Shown in pieces: positions 1 through 8,116 of a stretch of 11,937 nucleotides of DNA (positions are counted from its first letter, which is position 1; each line of letters starts with the position of its first letter). Under the pieces are notes generated by a model, which made no database searches, was not told the DNA's origin, and worked only from the letters and a program-made list of their open reading frames with translations. The stretch is from Paramacrobiotus metropolitanus (Eukaryota > Tardigrada > Eutardigrada > Parachela > Macrobiotidae): positions 1-11,937 of the forward strand of contig NW_026570742.1 in assembly GCF_019649055.1 (NCBI RefSeq). The letters run 5' to 3'. A program made the translations under genes and the position numbers.

Positions 1-16
1 AGGCGGCGCTAGCGAT

Positions 17-56
17 TACTGTGTGGTGTGTACTGTGTACTGTGTAGTGTGTATTA
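17..56. repeat. GT-rich tandem minisatellite
   Basis: Imperfect tandem copies of a 7-8 bp unit close to TGTGTACT make up this stretch, with variants such as TGTGTAGT and TGTGGTG. It is simple sequence with no sign of coding. Confidence 0.7.
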
Positions 57-230
57 AGTATTGTACGTAAGCAGTAAGCACTGTTAGCATTTTGTAAGAC
101 TGCCATTTACCATTTCCAACTTAACTGTGATGGTAAGCTATTGGTATGTACAATGTACAAGTACTATGTAACTCGCTATTATAAAACGCAACAATTAATT
201 TTAATTAATTTCTGTTTTTTATCAAACTGA

Positions 231-385
231 AACGGAAACGGGATTTTTCCCGTAAACTCCTTTAACAAGTTCCCGGCCCGGCCCGTTCCGTAAAGCGCAT
301 GTCCCGTTCCCGTAATTCTACGGAAACAGGCAACGGAACGGGAGAATTTTCCGTTAGTTTCCGGTCCCGTTGAAAAACGGGCCAA
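231..385. repeat. GGAACGGG/CCCGTTCC-rich low-complexity tract
   Basis: The motifs CGGAAACGGG, CCCGTTCC and ACGGGAACGGG recur on both strands over about 150 bp, with short inverted copies such as ACGGGA...TCCCGT at 238-253. Open reading frames cross it on the - strand, but the protein they would give is a repetitive FPF/TGTG-type string that simply reflects the repeat. I read it as a degenerate dispersed or tandem repeat, not a gene. Confidence 0.55.
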
Positions 386-2757
386 CACTGGTTCCCTGTT
401 GTCCTGGTGTCAAACCATAGAAAAAAAAATTTCGCATATTGGGCTTTAATTTCTTTATTGTTGGTAAAGTTTTGCTTGTATGGCAGCACCACAAAGCAGT
501 AAAGAGGTATAATGACATTCAAAAGTCCCGTTCTGCTTTCTTTGGCGAAGACATTCAAAACCACTCAAATCCAGTATGTAAAATGGTTTGTTCTTTTTTT
601 TGCAAATTCAAGACTGTGATCGTTTTCCATTCGGTGCGTAGTAGGAATTTTTTATTAGTAGCTTTCACTGTTTACCATTTTTTGGGTTGTTTCTTGTTTT
701 CGTTTTGACATATAACTATGAAAAAGGCTACTTAATTAGCTTTTTCATGAATACAAGCACTTCTCGAACGATTCAGAGGGAAGTGCACAGCGAATTCACA
801 AAGTTGTCTAAATACAGGCATGTTATAAACAATTACCTCCCTGTCCACGCGCCTGACAACAGAGTGTGCGAAAAGGAAGGTGTCCATGGCAGAACTGGAA
901 AACGCAGTAAAATAACAACAAAATATAATATTCATAAACGTTTAACGTAAGTTGCTACATTCTGTACACCATTTCTCAAAACATCGCTGAAACTTTCGAA
1001 AATAAAACGGTGGCTTGCTGTAGATAGTGGAACGAACAGATTGAAATCCGTAACGCAGGCCTCCCTTCACAATTGCTGGAAACGGGAACTACATGAGCTA
1101 ATAACTGGACTGCGGCGGCTCTGAATCGCTGCAGAGCAGCCAAGGTTTGCATTCCAAATGCCGCTGCCGTCTGGCACAGAAAGACGTCGTTGGTCTGCTG
1201 CATGAAAAAGACTTGCGAAACAAAACGTGCGCCATCGCATACAATAACACGGGGAAACGGGGTACATGTGGACTGCTCTTTCACTCACATTCACTTACAT
1301 ACACTTACGCTCTACACTCAGACCATATGCGTTTTGACCAGTCCGAGCGACTTTGCCCTCTCCTGTGTCTTTTGATAGGGAGCAGGGAGCGCAGCAGACG
1401 ACCAGGACCTACATGTTCAAAAAGGCGATTTGGACCGGGCTGCAAGAGCGCTGCAGAGGACGGTCTGCAGGCCAGACGGGGTCTGACTCAAACCGCTTGC
1501 CATTTTTATTGCCTCTGCAATGCAAACTATCCCTGATTTGTAGCGATTTGAGAGCCGCCGCAATCCTGTTAATAATGGATCAGTGTGCAACTCATCTGGA
1601 GAAGGGAGAGTTGGTTTGTCCGTGTTGCTGGCTCCTCCTGACCAAACTAAACGATCCTGACGTCAAATCGTCCAGCACACGCAGCCAGAATTCTGGCGAA
1701 ATCTGGTGGGTCTGCCTTCCCGGATAAAGTTCACACAGTACATCGAAGTTAGTCCAGCCCGCAAAATTAAAACGTTAGATAACTTAAGAACATTCAAAAA
1801 CGTTGGGTTTTGAACTTAAAGGCATCCAAACAATAACAACGCCAACGGCAAGTTTCGCATACAGTATGGCGAGCACGCCAGTTTAAGGCCAGTTCCAGTA
1901 AATTATATGGAAACTCAAATTACGGTAGGTGTACATAATCGAATGGGCAAATTGGAATATTAACAGTTGAACAAATTTCGAAGTCCAACATCCGGGTTGG
2001 CAAAGTCGCAATCGGCGTTTTTGAAATCGAGAATCGATGTTTTCCAAAGCTACGATTCCAAATCTATCTGTATGTGGATGACGTAATTGGAAATCCATAA
2101 AACTCTTGCTGGCAAAGAGGAATGCGTATGACTTAAGATGTGACTTGTGTCGGCCTACAGAGTAGTCGCTGATTCTCAAGTCAATTCCATATATACAACG
2201 GCAGGATCAGCCGCCGCACAGGCAGAAGAAAAGAAGTCAAGGCTGGCTGGATGGAAGCATTCGTACCCGGATGGCTGTTACGTCTAAGCTGCCATAGCCC
2301 GCGCGACTCGGGCCCGTGGGGGCTAGCATCATTATTAAAGATATAAGAAAGCGTCTGCGAAGGCATACCGGAGAAAGTCGGTCTCACGAATTTCTTCGTC
2401 AGCGACTTTCATTGAAGATACACGGGCCACGGGATAACGTGGTCTCTGTGCAATGAGGGAGCGGGGAAGTTTGATCGGATGAGTGGATGAGCTTGTAGTG
2501 CTGTAATGTTTAGCTTTCATTTGTTTCAAAGTAATACATTTGGGCGTCCTACAAATTGATATGCCGACTGGTAATGTAGCAGAAAAGGAATTACCAGTTT
2601 GTATTGCAATGATTATGTAAGCCGTTTGCAAAATTATAAAACCAGTATGGTAGCTTTCGCGAAAATTGTCATGAAACTGACCATGGTTTGCTAACGCAGG
2701 TACCGAGAGACGGCAATTGTTATCGAATTACATACTGGATGCAGTGATGAGGCCTCA
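386..2757. other. No recognisable gene
   Basis: Open frames here reach about 130 codons on either strand (for example 1147-1536 and 1353-1727 on +, and 976-1284 and 2335-2631 on -). None shows a domain, a composition or a start context I would accept. Frames overlap each other on both strands, as expected by chance. Exons of an intron-rich gene cannot be excluded by eye. Confidence 0.5.
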
Positions 2758-2801
2758 GGGATGGTTGCATAATGCCGAAGTCAGTGGGATGGTTGCACAA
2801 T
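2758..2801. repeat. Short direct repeat, 28-bp spacing
   Basis: The 16-mer GGGATGGTTGCATAAT at 2758-2773 returns with one change at 2786-2801 (GGGATGGTTGCACAAT). It is a local duplication about 280 bp upstream of the rhamnose genes and could be an upstream binding-site pair or a neutral slippage product. Confidence 0.55.
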
Positions 2802-3054
2802 ATCAAGTGGTGTGCTGGGGCAATTCAGCGCGATAATCTGAAAAACGCAAAGTTGCCCTAAGTCTTATTCTGCAAATGCTGATAAGCGAGCTAGAAAGTT
2901 CGTTTTATAACTCAACAAGCTTTCCTTTCTGCATAGATTGCAGTTGCAAGCTAATAAGAAGTACTCGTCGATTAAACAAATCCGGTGTGCTGCTGCAGTT
3001 ATTGCAAAGCAAATTTTTTGAAGCGAATTAAACCGTGGCCTTCCAGTTTCTAGT

Positions 3055-3062
3055 TATAAATA
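3055..3062 (+). promoter_or_regulatory. TATA-like element upstream of the rhamnose genes
   Basis: TATAAATA lies 23 bp before the reductase ATG. If it is the core promoter, the 5' leader would be almost absent, which is unusual. It may be an AT-rich coincidence, or the mRNA 5' end may be set further upstream. A pyrimidine-then-AG sequence (GCGCTTAG, ending at 3077) just before the ATG could also serve as a splice or trans-splice acceptor. Confidence 0.25.
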
Positions 3063-3084
3063 ATTAGTAGCGCTTAGTTTGAAA

Positions 3085-4020
3085 ATGACTTTCCTGGTTT
3101 ATGGGGCAGACGGATGGATCGGAAAAGCAGTAGTGAATGTGTTACTCGCTAGTGGAGATACGGTCCTGAAAGGTCGACGGGTGATCACAATTGACGACGT
3201 CCTTAAGGATTTGGAAAAGCATCAACCCGACTTCGTGATCTGCAGCTTGGGACGAATAGGAACCCCAGCTCTCCCAACGGCGGACTATTTGGAACAGAAA
3301 GGGAAGTTGTTGGAAAATATAACCTGCAATATGTCAGCACCATTATTTATTGCTCAGGCTACCCAACTGCAAGGAAGTATTCCGATGTTGTATATTGGAA
3401 CAGGCTGCATTTTCGAATACGATGACGACCATCCGATTGGCTCCGTTGGATTTGCGGAAAACGAAGCTCCGAACTTTTTCGCTGCTTCCTACTCCTTGGT
3501 AAAGAGCCAAACTGATCAGATAATGAAAAACTTCCCCCATGTTATGACCGCTAGAATTCGTTTACCAGTTGTATTAGACGCACACCCCCGCGACTTGGTA
3601 ACAAAGTTGCTTACGTACAAAAAAATTCATTCCGTTCCAAATTCTGTTACTGTTCTCCCCGATATATTGCCAGTGCTTATTGGTAGCTTAATTACGGGAA
3701 AACGTGGGGTTATAAATGCAGTTAACCCCGGTGTTGTGGACCATGCTACCATCATACGCATTTTTGAGGCACAGACTGGAAAAAAACACGAACATGAGCT
3801 TGTGACAAGTGATCAGCTGAAAACGGTGCTTCTTGCTGGCCGATCCAATACAGCATTGAAGACCGATCTGATAACTGAATGGATCCGTGATATGCCAGCA
3901 ATGATTCGAAAAAAGTACGCCATCAGCGATAAATTGTTGGATATAAAAGAGCGGATAACCGACATAATAACCACAAGAGCGAAATTCAACGTTACACCAG
4001 ATCGTGAACGAAGATTTTAG
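3085..4020 (+). CDS. NDP-4-keto-6-deoxyglucose 3,5-epimerase/4-reductase (rhamnose synthase, RmlD-like SDR)
   Basis: A 311-residue extended-SDR protein that should epimerise and reduce UDP- or dTDP-4-keto-6-deoxyglucose to NDP-L-rhamnose with NAD(P)H in the cytosol. The N-terminus has the Rossmann motif YGADGWIG (residues 6-13). The family-diagnostic segment TGCIFEYDDDHP follows at about 106-117, then APNF and the catalytic YSLVK (Y136, K140), RIRLPV at about 159 and NPGVVDH at about 214. This layout is that of the plant NRS/ER (UER1) domain and its nematode and giant-virus homologues. The ATG at 3085 is chosen because it directly precedes the first beta strand and has A at -3. The domain should end near residue 285, leaving a charged tail of about 25 residues that overlaps the start of the dehydratase frame. 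That tail could be a linker of a broken fusion protein. The coding region is intronless. The family assignment is firm; nucleotide preference (UDP or dTDP) cannot be read. Confidence 0.9.
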   Translation: MTFLVYGADGWIGKAVVNVLLASGDTVLKGRRVITIDDVLKDLEKHQPDFVICSLGRIGTPALPTADYLEQKGKLLENITCNMSAPLFIAQATQLQGSIPMLYIGTGCIFEYDDDHPIGSVGFAENEAPNFFAASYSLVKSQTDQIMKNFPHVMTARIRLPVVLDAHPRDLVTKLLTYKKIHSVPNSVTVLPDILPVLIGSLITGKRGVINAVNPGVVDHATIIRIFEAQTGKKHEHELVTSDQLKTVLLAGRSNTALKTDLITEWIRDMPAMIRKKYAISDKLLDIKERITDIITTRAKFNVTPDRERRF

Positions 4021-4967
4021 TTACAGGAGGATGTGGATTTATTGGGTCGAATTTTGTGAATTACTGGAGCAAAAAATATCCGGAGGATAGAATAATAAAT
4101 CTCGATTCTCTCGAGAAAACAGCCAATATAAAAAACATTGAACAGCCATCACATAAAAATTATCGTTTTCTGCACGCAAATCTACTGGACCGAGAACTTG
4201 TAGCAAAGATTTTTGATATGGAACAGCCAACACATGTCGTTCATTTTGCGGCTGCGGGGAATGTTGATCAATCCTTCTCGACTCCTATAGAATGCACGAA
4301 CGCGAACGTTTTGGGAACCCATACGCTTTTGGAATGCCTACGCATATTAAAGACGGCTGAACTTTTTGTCTATATATCAACGGATGAGGTATACGGTGAA
4401 ACTCCAGAAGGTTCAAATTCGGAGGGGACAATGTTCTCTCCTACGAATCCGTATGCAGCATCGAAGGCTGCAGCAGAGTGCTTGGTGATGTCGTACGGAA
4501 AGTCGTACAACATTCCGTACATCATTACGAGAGCCAATAATGTGTATGGACCATATCAGTATCCAGCACAAGTAATACCAAAATTTACAATGCAGCTGCT
4601 GAAAAAGCAGAGGATGCCGGTCCATGGCAATGGAAATTCGGTTAGAAGGTTTGTACACGTTTTGGACAAATGTCGAGCGATTGAAACCATCATGCACAGA
4701 GGCAGTATAGGAGGAACTTATAATATCGGAACCGAATTTGAGATTTCAGTGAAACAAATAGCTTCAATTCTGCTTAAAAAAATAGTTGGAAAAGACGAGC
4801 CTTTGGAAGACTGGATAAGCTACGTTCCGGATCGCCCTTATAATGACTGTCGATATTCGGTCAACTGTAGCAAATTGCACGCGCTAGGATGGAAAGCCTC
4901 CGTATCATTTGAAGACGGAATAACTGATCTGGTTCAGTGGTACAAAGATCACCAAGACCATTGGTGA
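4008..4967 (+). CDS. NDP-glucose 4,6-dehydratase (RmlB-like SDR), no ATG start
   Basis: About 319 residues that should convert UDP- or dTDP-glucose to the 4-keto-6-deoxy sugar with bound NAD+, the step before the upstream reductase. Visible motifs are KILVTGG and GGCGFIGS (4026-4049, NAD binding), HFAAAGNVDQSF, the catalytic STDEVYG (Asp/Glu after Thr), NPYAASK (YxxxK), TRANNVYGPYQ, IPKF, RRFVHVLDKC, and the C-terminal DRPYNDCRYSVN with LGW. Length and motif order fit the whole family, and the TGA at 4965 is a natural end. The family motif PEK before IPKF is altered to PAQ. The oddity is the start. The frame opens with ACG at 4008 directly after a TGA, exactly where the initiator Met should be, and the first in-frame ATG is at 4218, past the NAD site. 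The reductase ORF overlaps by 13 nt in another frame. Options are a near-cognate or mutated start, a one-base break in a fusion gene, an unseen splice, or a sequence error. Confidence 0.88.
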   Translation, partial: TKILVTGGCGFIGSNFVNYWSKKYPEDRIINLDSLEKTANIKNIEQPSHKNYRFLHANLLDRELVAKIFDMEQPTHVVHFAAAGNVDQSFSTPIECTNANVLGTHTLLECLRILKTAELFVYISTDEVYGETPEGSNSEGTMFSPTNPYAASKAAAECLVMSYGKSYNIPYIITRANNVYGPYQYPAQVIPKFTMQLLKKQRMPVHGNGNSVRRFVHVLDKCRAIETIMHRGSIGGTYNIGTEFEISVKQIASILLKKIVGKDEPLEDWISYVPDRPYNDCRYSVNCSKLHALGWKASVSFEDGITDLVQWYKDHQDHW

Positions 4968-6392
4968 GCGACGTAAATCGCACTAATTCTGGTAATTGCA
5001 GTTACAGGAACCTGCACTACTGTTGTTTTTTTAAAAAACCGAACGGCAATGTTATCGTAGATTTAGCAGGAAGAGCATGATATGCATTCAGTAAAATAGT
5101 ACTAATGGTGAAGTGTACTTTTAAATCGGCACTGGAATATTATGACGAATTTTCAGCCCAGGCCATGGTGCGCATAATGCAACGCCCCCATCACTTTAGC
5201 AGCTGACTTTAATTTTAAATGCTTTAGAAAAACGAAAGCTGTTGAACTACTCCTTAGATTCACAGCTTAAAAATTGAATGAAAAATGTCATTTCAGTTCA
5301 AAAGCTCGCAAAAATATTATAATTTGTTTAATATAGTTTATTATAATATGCATAAAGAACAGGAGCCGTTCACTACTGAAGAGTCCCAACTCATTTATTC
5401 TATGCACTACTGTACTGTAGTGAAAACGACAAATCCGACGACTGCAATTTTACGGGTGGGTCAGCAAACTCATTGAACCACAGCCCAAATGCATAGTTTG
5501 TAGTGTAAGGCTGTGAGCAATCTGGTACAAGACGGTCAGAGCTGTTGCTTTACAGAGAATCAGTAAAGGAAAGACAAAAGAAACAAAGCAGACACAACAT
5601 CGAAGAACCAATTTGTCCCACGTAAAATGAGCGAGATACTGCTCGTAAAGCCGTTGTAGCATAAATGATCGAGAATTGACGCGCAATGTCAAGCGAGGTC
5701 AGAAAACAAGAAGGAAATCTCGCAGCGACTGAGCCAATCCAACAAAAGCTAGAAAAGCACCGATTGGCCGAGAAAAGCGAACGAAAGCGAGGACTGATGC
5801 GGGAATACGTCCTAGTGTCATCGACGCACCGGAAGCAAGACTGTCCCATGCGCTGCCACCACTGTGGAGGCGCAGTGACGACGGGCCCTCAATGCCTCTG
5901 CGCGGGAATCTGAGCTCCGGCGAAGGAAATCAGAATCGTACCGTACCTACTGCTAATGACAATCAATTGTGTGGGCGATAGCGCTTCGTGTTGTGGGGCT
6001 AGGGGGGGGTCCGGCGTGGTTCGGCAATCGCTACGTCTGCTTCCGGGTCCATGGTGGTGCCAGAGAGGTGGGCTCAGAGTTCACGTCCGTCACGGATTGG
6101 ACCGCCAAATCGGAGCTGACAAGCCGCTCTTGTGCAGTCATTGCCACTCATTGCCACTCATCGGATTTCATGGAGTTCTCAGCGACGGATCATAGATTTC
6201 GCTTCGCTGAGTTTTTCTGCTTTTCTTTTAGCTTTTGGTCCGAGATGATGTATGTTGAAGTTGCTGATCTTATAACGTACGATTTTATTCGATCCTGAGT
6301 GTTTCCGTTTCCGACCACAATTCCTCGCTCACATAAGCGTATCGCTAAGACAACTTTTTTTCGTGAAAGCTTACATTCCCAGTGTACCAAAC
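4968..6392. other. No recognisable gene
   Basis: The first 700 bp are AT-rich, and I see no exact AATAAA on the + strand shortly after the dehydratase stop. From about 5690 to 6180 the DNA is more GC-rich. It holds a 75-codon ATG frame (5686-5913) with a Cys-rich end and a 110-codon frame opened by GTG (5969-6298). Neither resembles a known family. A short tandem, CATTGCCACT twice, lies at 6139-6158. Confidence 0.5.
6139..6158. repeat. Two-copy 10-bp tandem repeat
   Basis: CATTGCCACT occurs twice head to tail and is followed by a partial third copy (CAT). This is probably replication slippage. Confidence 0.6.
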
Positions 6393-6554
6393 GTACAAGC
6401 CCGTCCGGAGTTAGAGCACGATAGAGAACAGCTAACGCCTAATAAGCGCGATGTTAGCGCTTAGTCGATAGCCACTGCACTACAGTTGGCGCAACTCATG
6501 AATTCACATTGTTCGCTGTTCTCTATCGTGCTCTAACTCCGGACCGGCTTGTAC
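6393..6554. mobile_element. Foldback/MITE-like element with 40-bp inverted arms
   Basis: The arms 6393-6432 and 6515-6554 are reverse complements with only one mismatch in 40 (position 6401, C against G). They begin and end with GTAC and share the core GGAGTTAGAGCACGATAGAG. The 82-bp centre is not palindromic overall but holds smaller stems: GCTAAC/GTTAGC (6431-6436 with 6453-6458) and TAAGCGC/GCGCTTA (6443-6449 with 6457-6463). There is no coding capacity. The near identity of the arms suggests a recent origin or selection on the structure. The terminal GTAC could be a 4-bp target duplication, but it is itself a palindrome, so this is ambiguous. A transcript would form a long hairpin, so a small-RNA source is an alternative. 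Confidence 0.75.
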
Positions 6555-7042
6555 ACCGCCGATTCTGCCGGTGATTGTATGGGGACATGCGGTTCTAACA
6601 TTAAAAATATTTCAAAATTCTTGCCGATGCCGTATAAGAAAACATAAGTTTTTTCGTTCGGTAATGGGCTGAGACTTCGCACGAATGTGACGTCGGATTC
6701 TCGTTCAAAAAGTGCAAAAACATGAATCAAACATGTTCTTTTTTCCAAGAAAAATTTTAGGTTGCTTAATTTAGTTACCCTTTATCTATTAAACCTGACA
6801 TTCGACCGAAGCGTAGCGAAGGTCATCTATGTGCAGCGTTTATGAAAAAAGTGGTGTCCGTCGGTCACCGCTCACCACCACCTAATGCACATACAGTATG
6901 CGCGGGTTTACTATCGATGAACAAAAGCACGCTGGCCGTATATGTTCAACTGCTCAAGCCACAAGTAAAATTAATAATATCGTGTCAAGATTCTAACACT
7001 ACAATTACATTATAATATGCTAACTTTTCATAGGGGTGCTTA
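6555..7042. other. No recognisable gene; one copy of a 20-bp inverted motif
   Basis: No frame here looks like a protein. At 6804-6824 the partly palindromic GACCGAAGCGTAGCGAAGGTC occurs. Its first 20-mer in reverse complement recurs with two mismatches at 9670-9689, immediately after the retrotransposon tail, so the pair brackets the element. A small hairpin built on GTGGTG...CACCAC lies near 6850-6880. Confidence 0.4.
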
Positions 7043-7170
7043 TAAAAAGAAGGGTGCACGAAAGAATCAATTAATAAGATAAGGGTGTCTTTAATTAACG
7101 GGGTGCGGAAAAAGGGTGCCTATAGTAAACCGGGGTTTTTGGGGTGTCTATAGTGTCACCCTTCTTTTTA
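7043..7170. mobile_element. Small TIR element (MITE-like) rich in GGGTG
   Basis: A perfect 14-bp terminal inverted repeat, TAAAAAGAAGGGTG at 7043-7056 and CACCCTTCTTTTTA at 7157-7170, bounds 128 bp. Inside and just outside, GGGTG recurs at 7034, 7052, 7083, 7101, 7114 and 7142. AGGGTGCCTATAG (7113) and GGGGTGTCTATAG (7141) match at 11 of 13 positions. No target-site duplication is clear. Its right end coincides with the left limit of recognisable retrotransposon protein, so the retroelement either lost its 5' part here or stopped reverse transcription at this point. The superfamily is not identifiable. Confidence 0.5.
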
Positions 7171-7550
7171 ATCATGTGGACGATATGTTGCTTAATTATC
7201 CTGGTATCGATTATGTGGAATGTGGTGACATTAACATTGATGTTTCAGTGCATTCTTCTCCCCACTTTCGATATTATCGCGATTTACTGAATAACCGTGC
7301 GCTTGTTGATACGGTCACGGGATTTACCAGGATAGCTTGTCCAACTCGGAAAAACGATGGCACATTAATGCACAGTGCTAAGGAGATTGATCTTATGCTA
7401 TGTTCACCAACAGAAAGTTATTCCTGTCTGCCAGCGGAAGATGTGTGTTATTCATATCACAGACTATGCAGAACAGTTGCGTCCTACAAGTCTGTCAGCC
7501 CTATCCATAAAACGATTATGTTCCAGTTGCGGAAGCATACACCGGAGTAA
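7171..7550 (+). pseudogene. LINE endonuclease fragment (APE/EEP domain, C-terminal half)
   Basis: Recognisable protein begins at about NHVDDMLL and includes YVECGDINIDV (7215-7244), the GDFNID block of APE-type endonucleases with its catalytic Asp and Asn. The block EIDLMLCSP follows near 7381. The N-terminal half with the catalytic Glu is absent, and the expected final S-D-H block reads S-Y-H. The open frame extends upstream into the TIR element, but those residues are not endonuclease. The frame closes at 7550 after sequence that no longer fits the family, and the continuation is in the next frame. Confidence 0.8.
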
Positions 7551-7559
7551 GTGTTCCAA

Positions 7560-8037
7560 CAGCGTGTTGCTGCAGTTTCCGAAAAGTTGTGTGTATGACG
7601 AGTCAGTCCCCATAGAGGATTTTATAACGAATTATGTCAGTGATTTGAACCAGATCGTTGACGAATGCTATCCTTTAAGATCTCGAAGGGTTCGCCTGGA
7701 CGATCCACCCTGGAAGAACATGTCGTTAAGACACTTAATAAAAAAAAAGAACCAAGCCTACCGCCTTCGATGCCAATTCCGTGGGCAACCAGAATATATG
7801 CAGTATAACGATCACTTTCACGCTTTAAAAAATCAAGTCCGCTTCGCCATGGTCGATGAAAAACGTAAATTCTTCCGACTCAACTGAGATGAAGGGAAAG
7901 TGATTTGGCGCGAGCTTGGTAAATTACTGCAGAAGAGAAAACAGACGGAAGAGCCAGCACTGGACCCAGATGTGCTGAACGCATACTTTGCAGCACAAGA
8001 ACTGCATGACAATGAGCAGTACGCTTTGCAGATTTGA
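7560..8037 (+). pseudogene. LINE linker between endonuclease and reverse transcriptase
   Basis: This frame (codons starting at positions such as 7561) reads FITNYVSDLNQIVDECYPLR, then DDPPWKNMSLRHLIKKKNQAYRL and a basic helix, the usual sequence before RT domain 0 in CR1/Jockey-type elements. An in-frame TGA at 7885 interrupts it. The same frame then continues with VIWRELGKLLQ and LDPDVLNAYFAAQE, again family-typical, until TGA at 8035. The 7885 codon is therefore a nonsense mutation and not a domain end. Confidence 0.75.
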
Positions 8038-8116
8038 AGAAGTCACCGAGAATGTCGTTTTTCCTTTCAGTTGCAAAAGATGGCAAAACGAAAAAAAAAG
8101 CGCTTGACCGTGTGGC

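Noticed and set aside
179-564. Two overlapping - strand frames of 69 and 100 codons
   Set aside because: Their sequence is dictated by the GGAACGGG repeat and shows no conserved domain.
1147-1727. Overlapping 124-130-codon + strand frames, one Cys-rich
   Set aside because: Two frames overlap out of phase, composition looks like translated noncoding DNA, and no domain or signal peptide is visible.
4008-4020. Programmed -1 ribosomal frameshift joining reductase and dehydratase
   Set aside because: The shared window is only about 10 nt and has no X-XXY-YYZ slippery heptamer; ACGAAGATTT does not allow re-pairing. A lost start, indel or sequence error is simpler.
4056-4967. Dehydratase started at GTG 4056
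   Set aside because: This start would discard the GGCGFIGS NAD-binding motif, which is clearly encoded just upstream in the same frame from 4008.
5686-5913. 75-codon ATG frame ending in a Cys-rich segment (C-x3-C-x2-C...C-x-C)
   Set aside because: It has an acceptable start context, but it is short, matches no domain I know, and the Cys spacing does not make a standard zinc ribbon. Kept as a possibility only.
6431-6500. tRNA-like wording (TTAGCGCTTAGTCGATAGC) in the foldback centre, possible SINE A box
   Set aside because: The A-box consensus is not met, there is no B box with GTTCRA, and no cloverleaf can be drawn.
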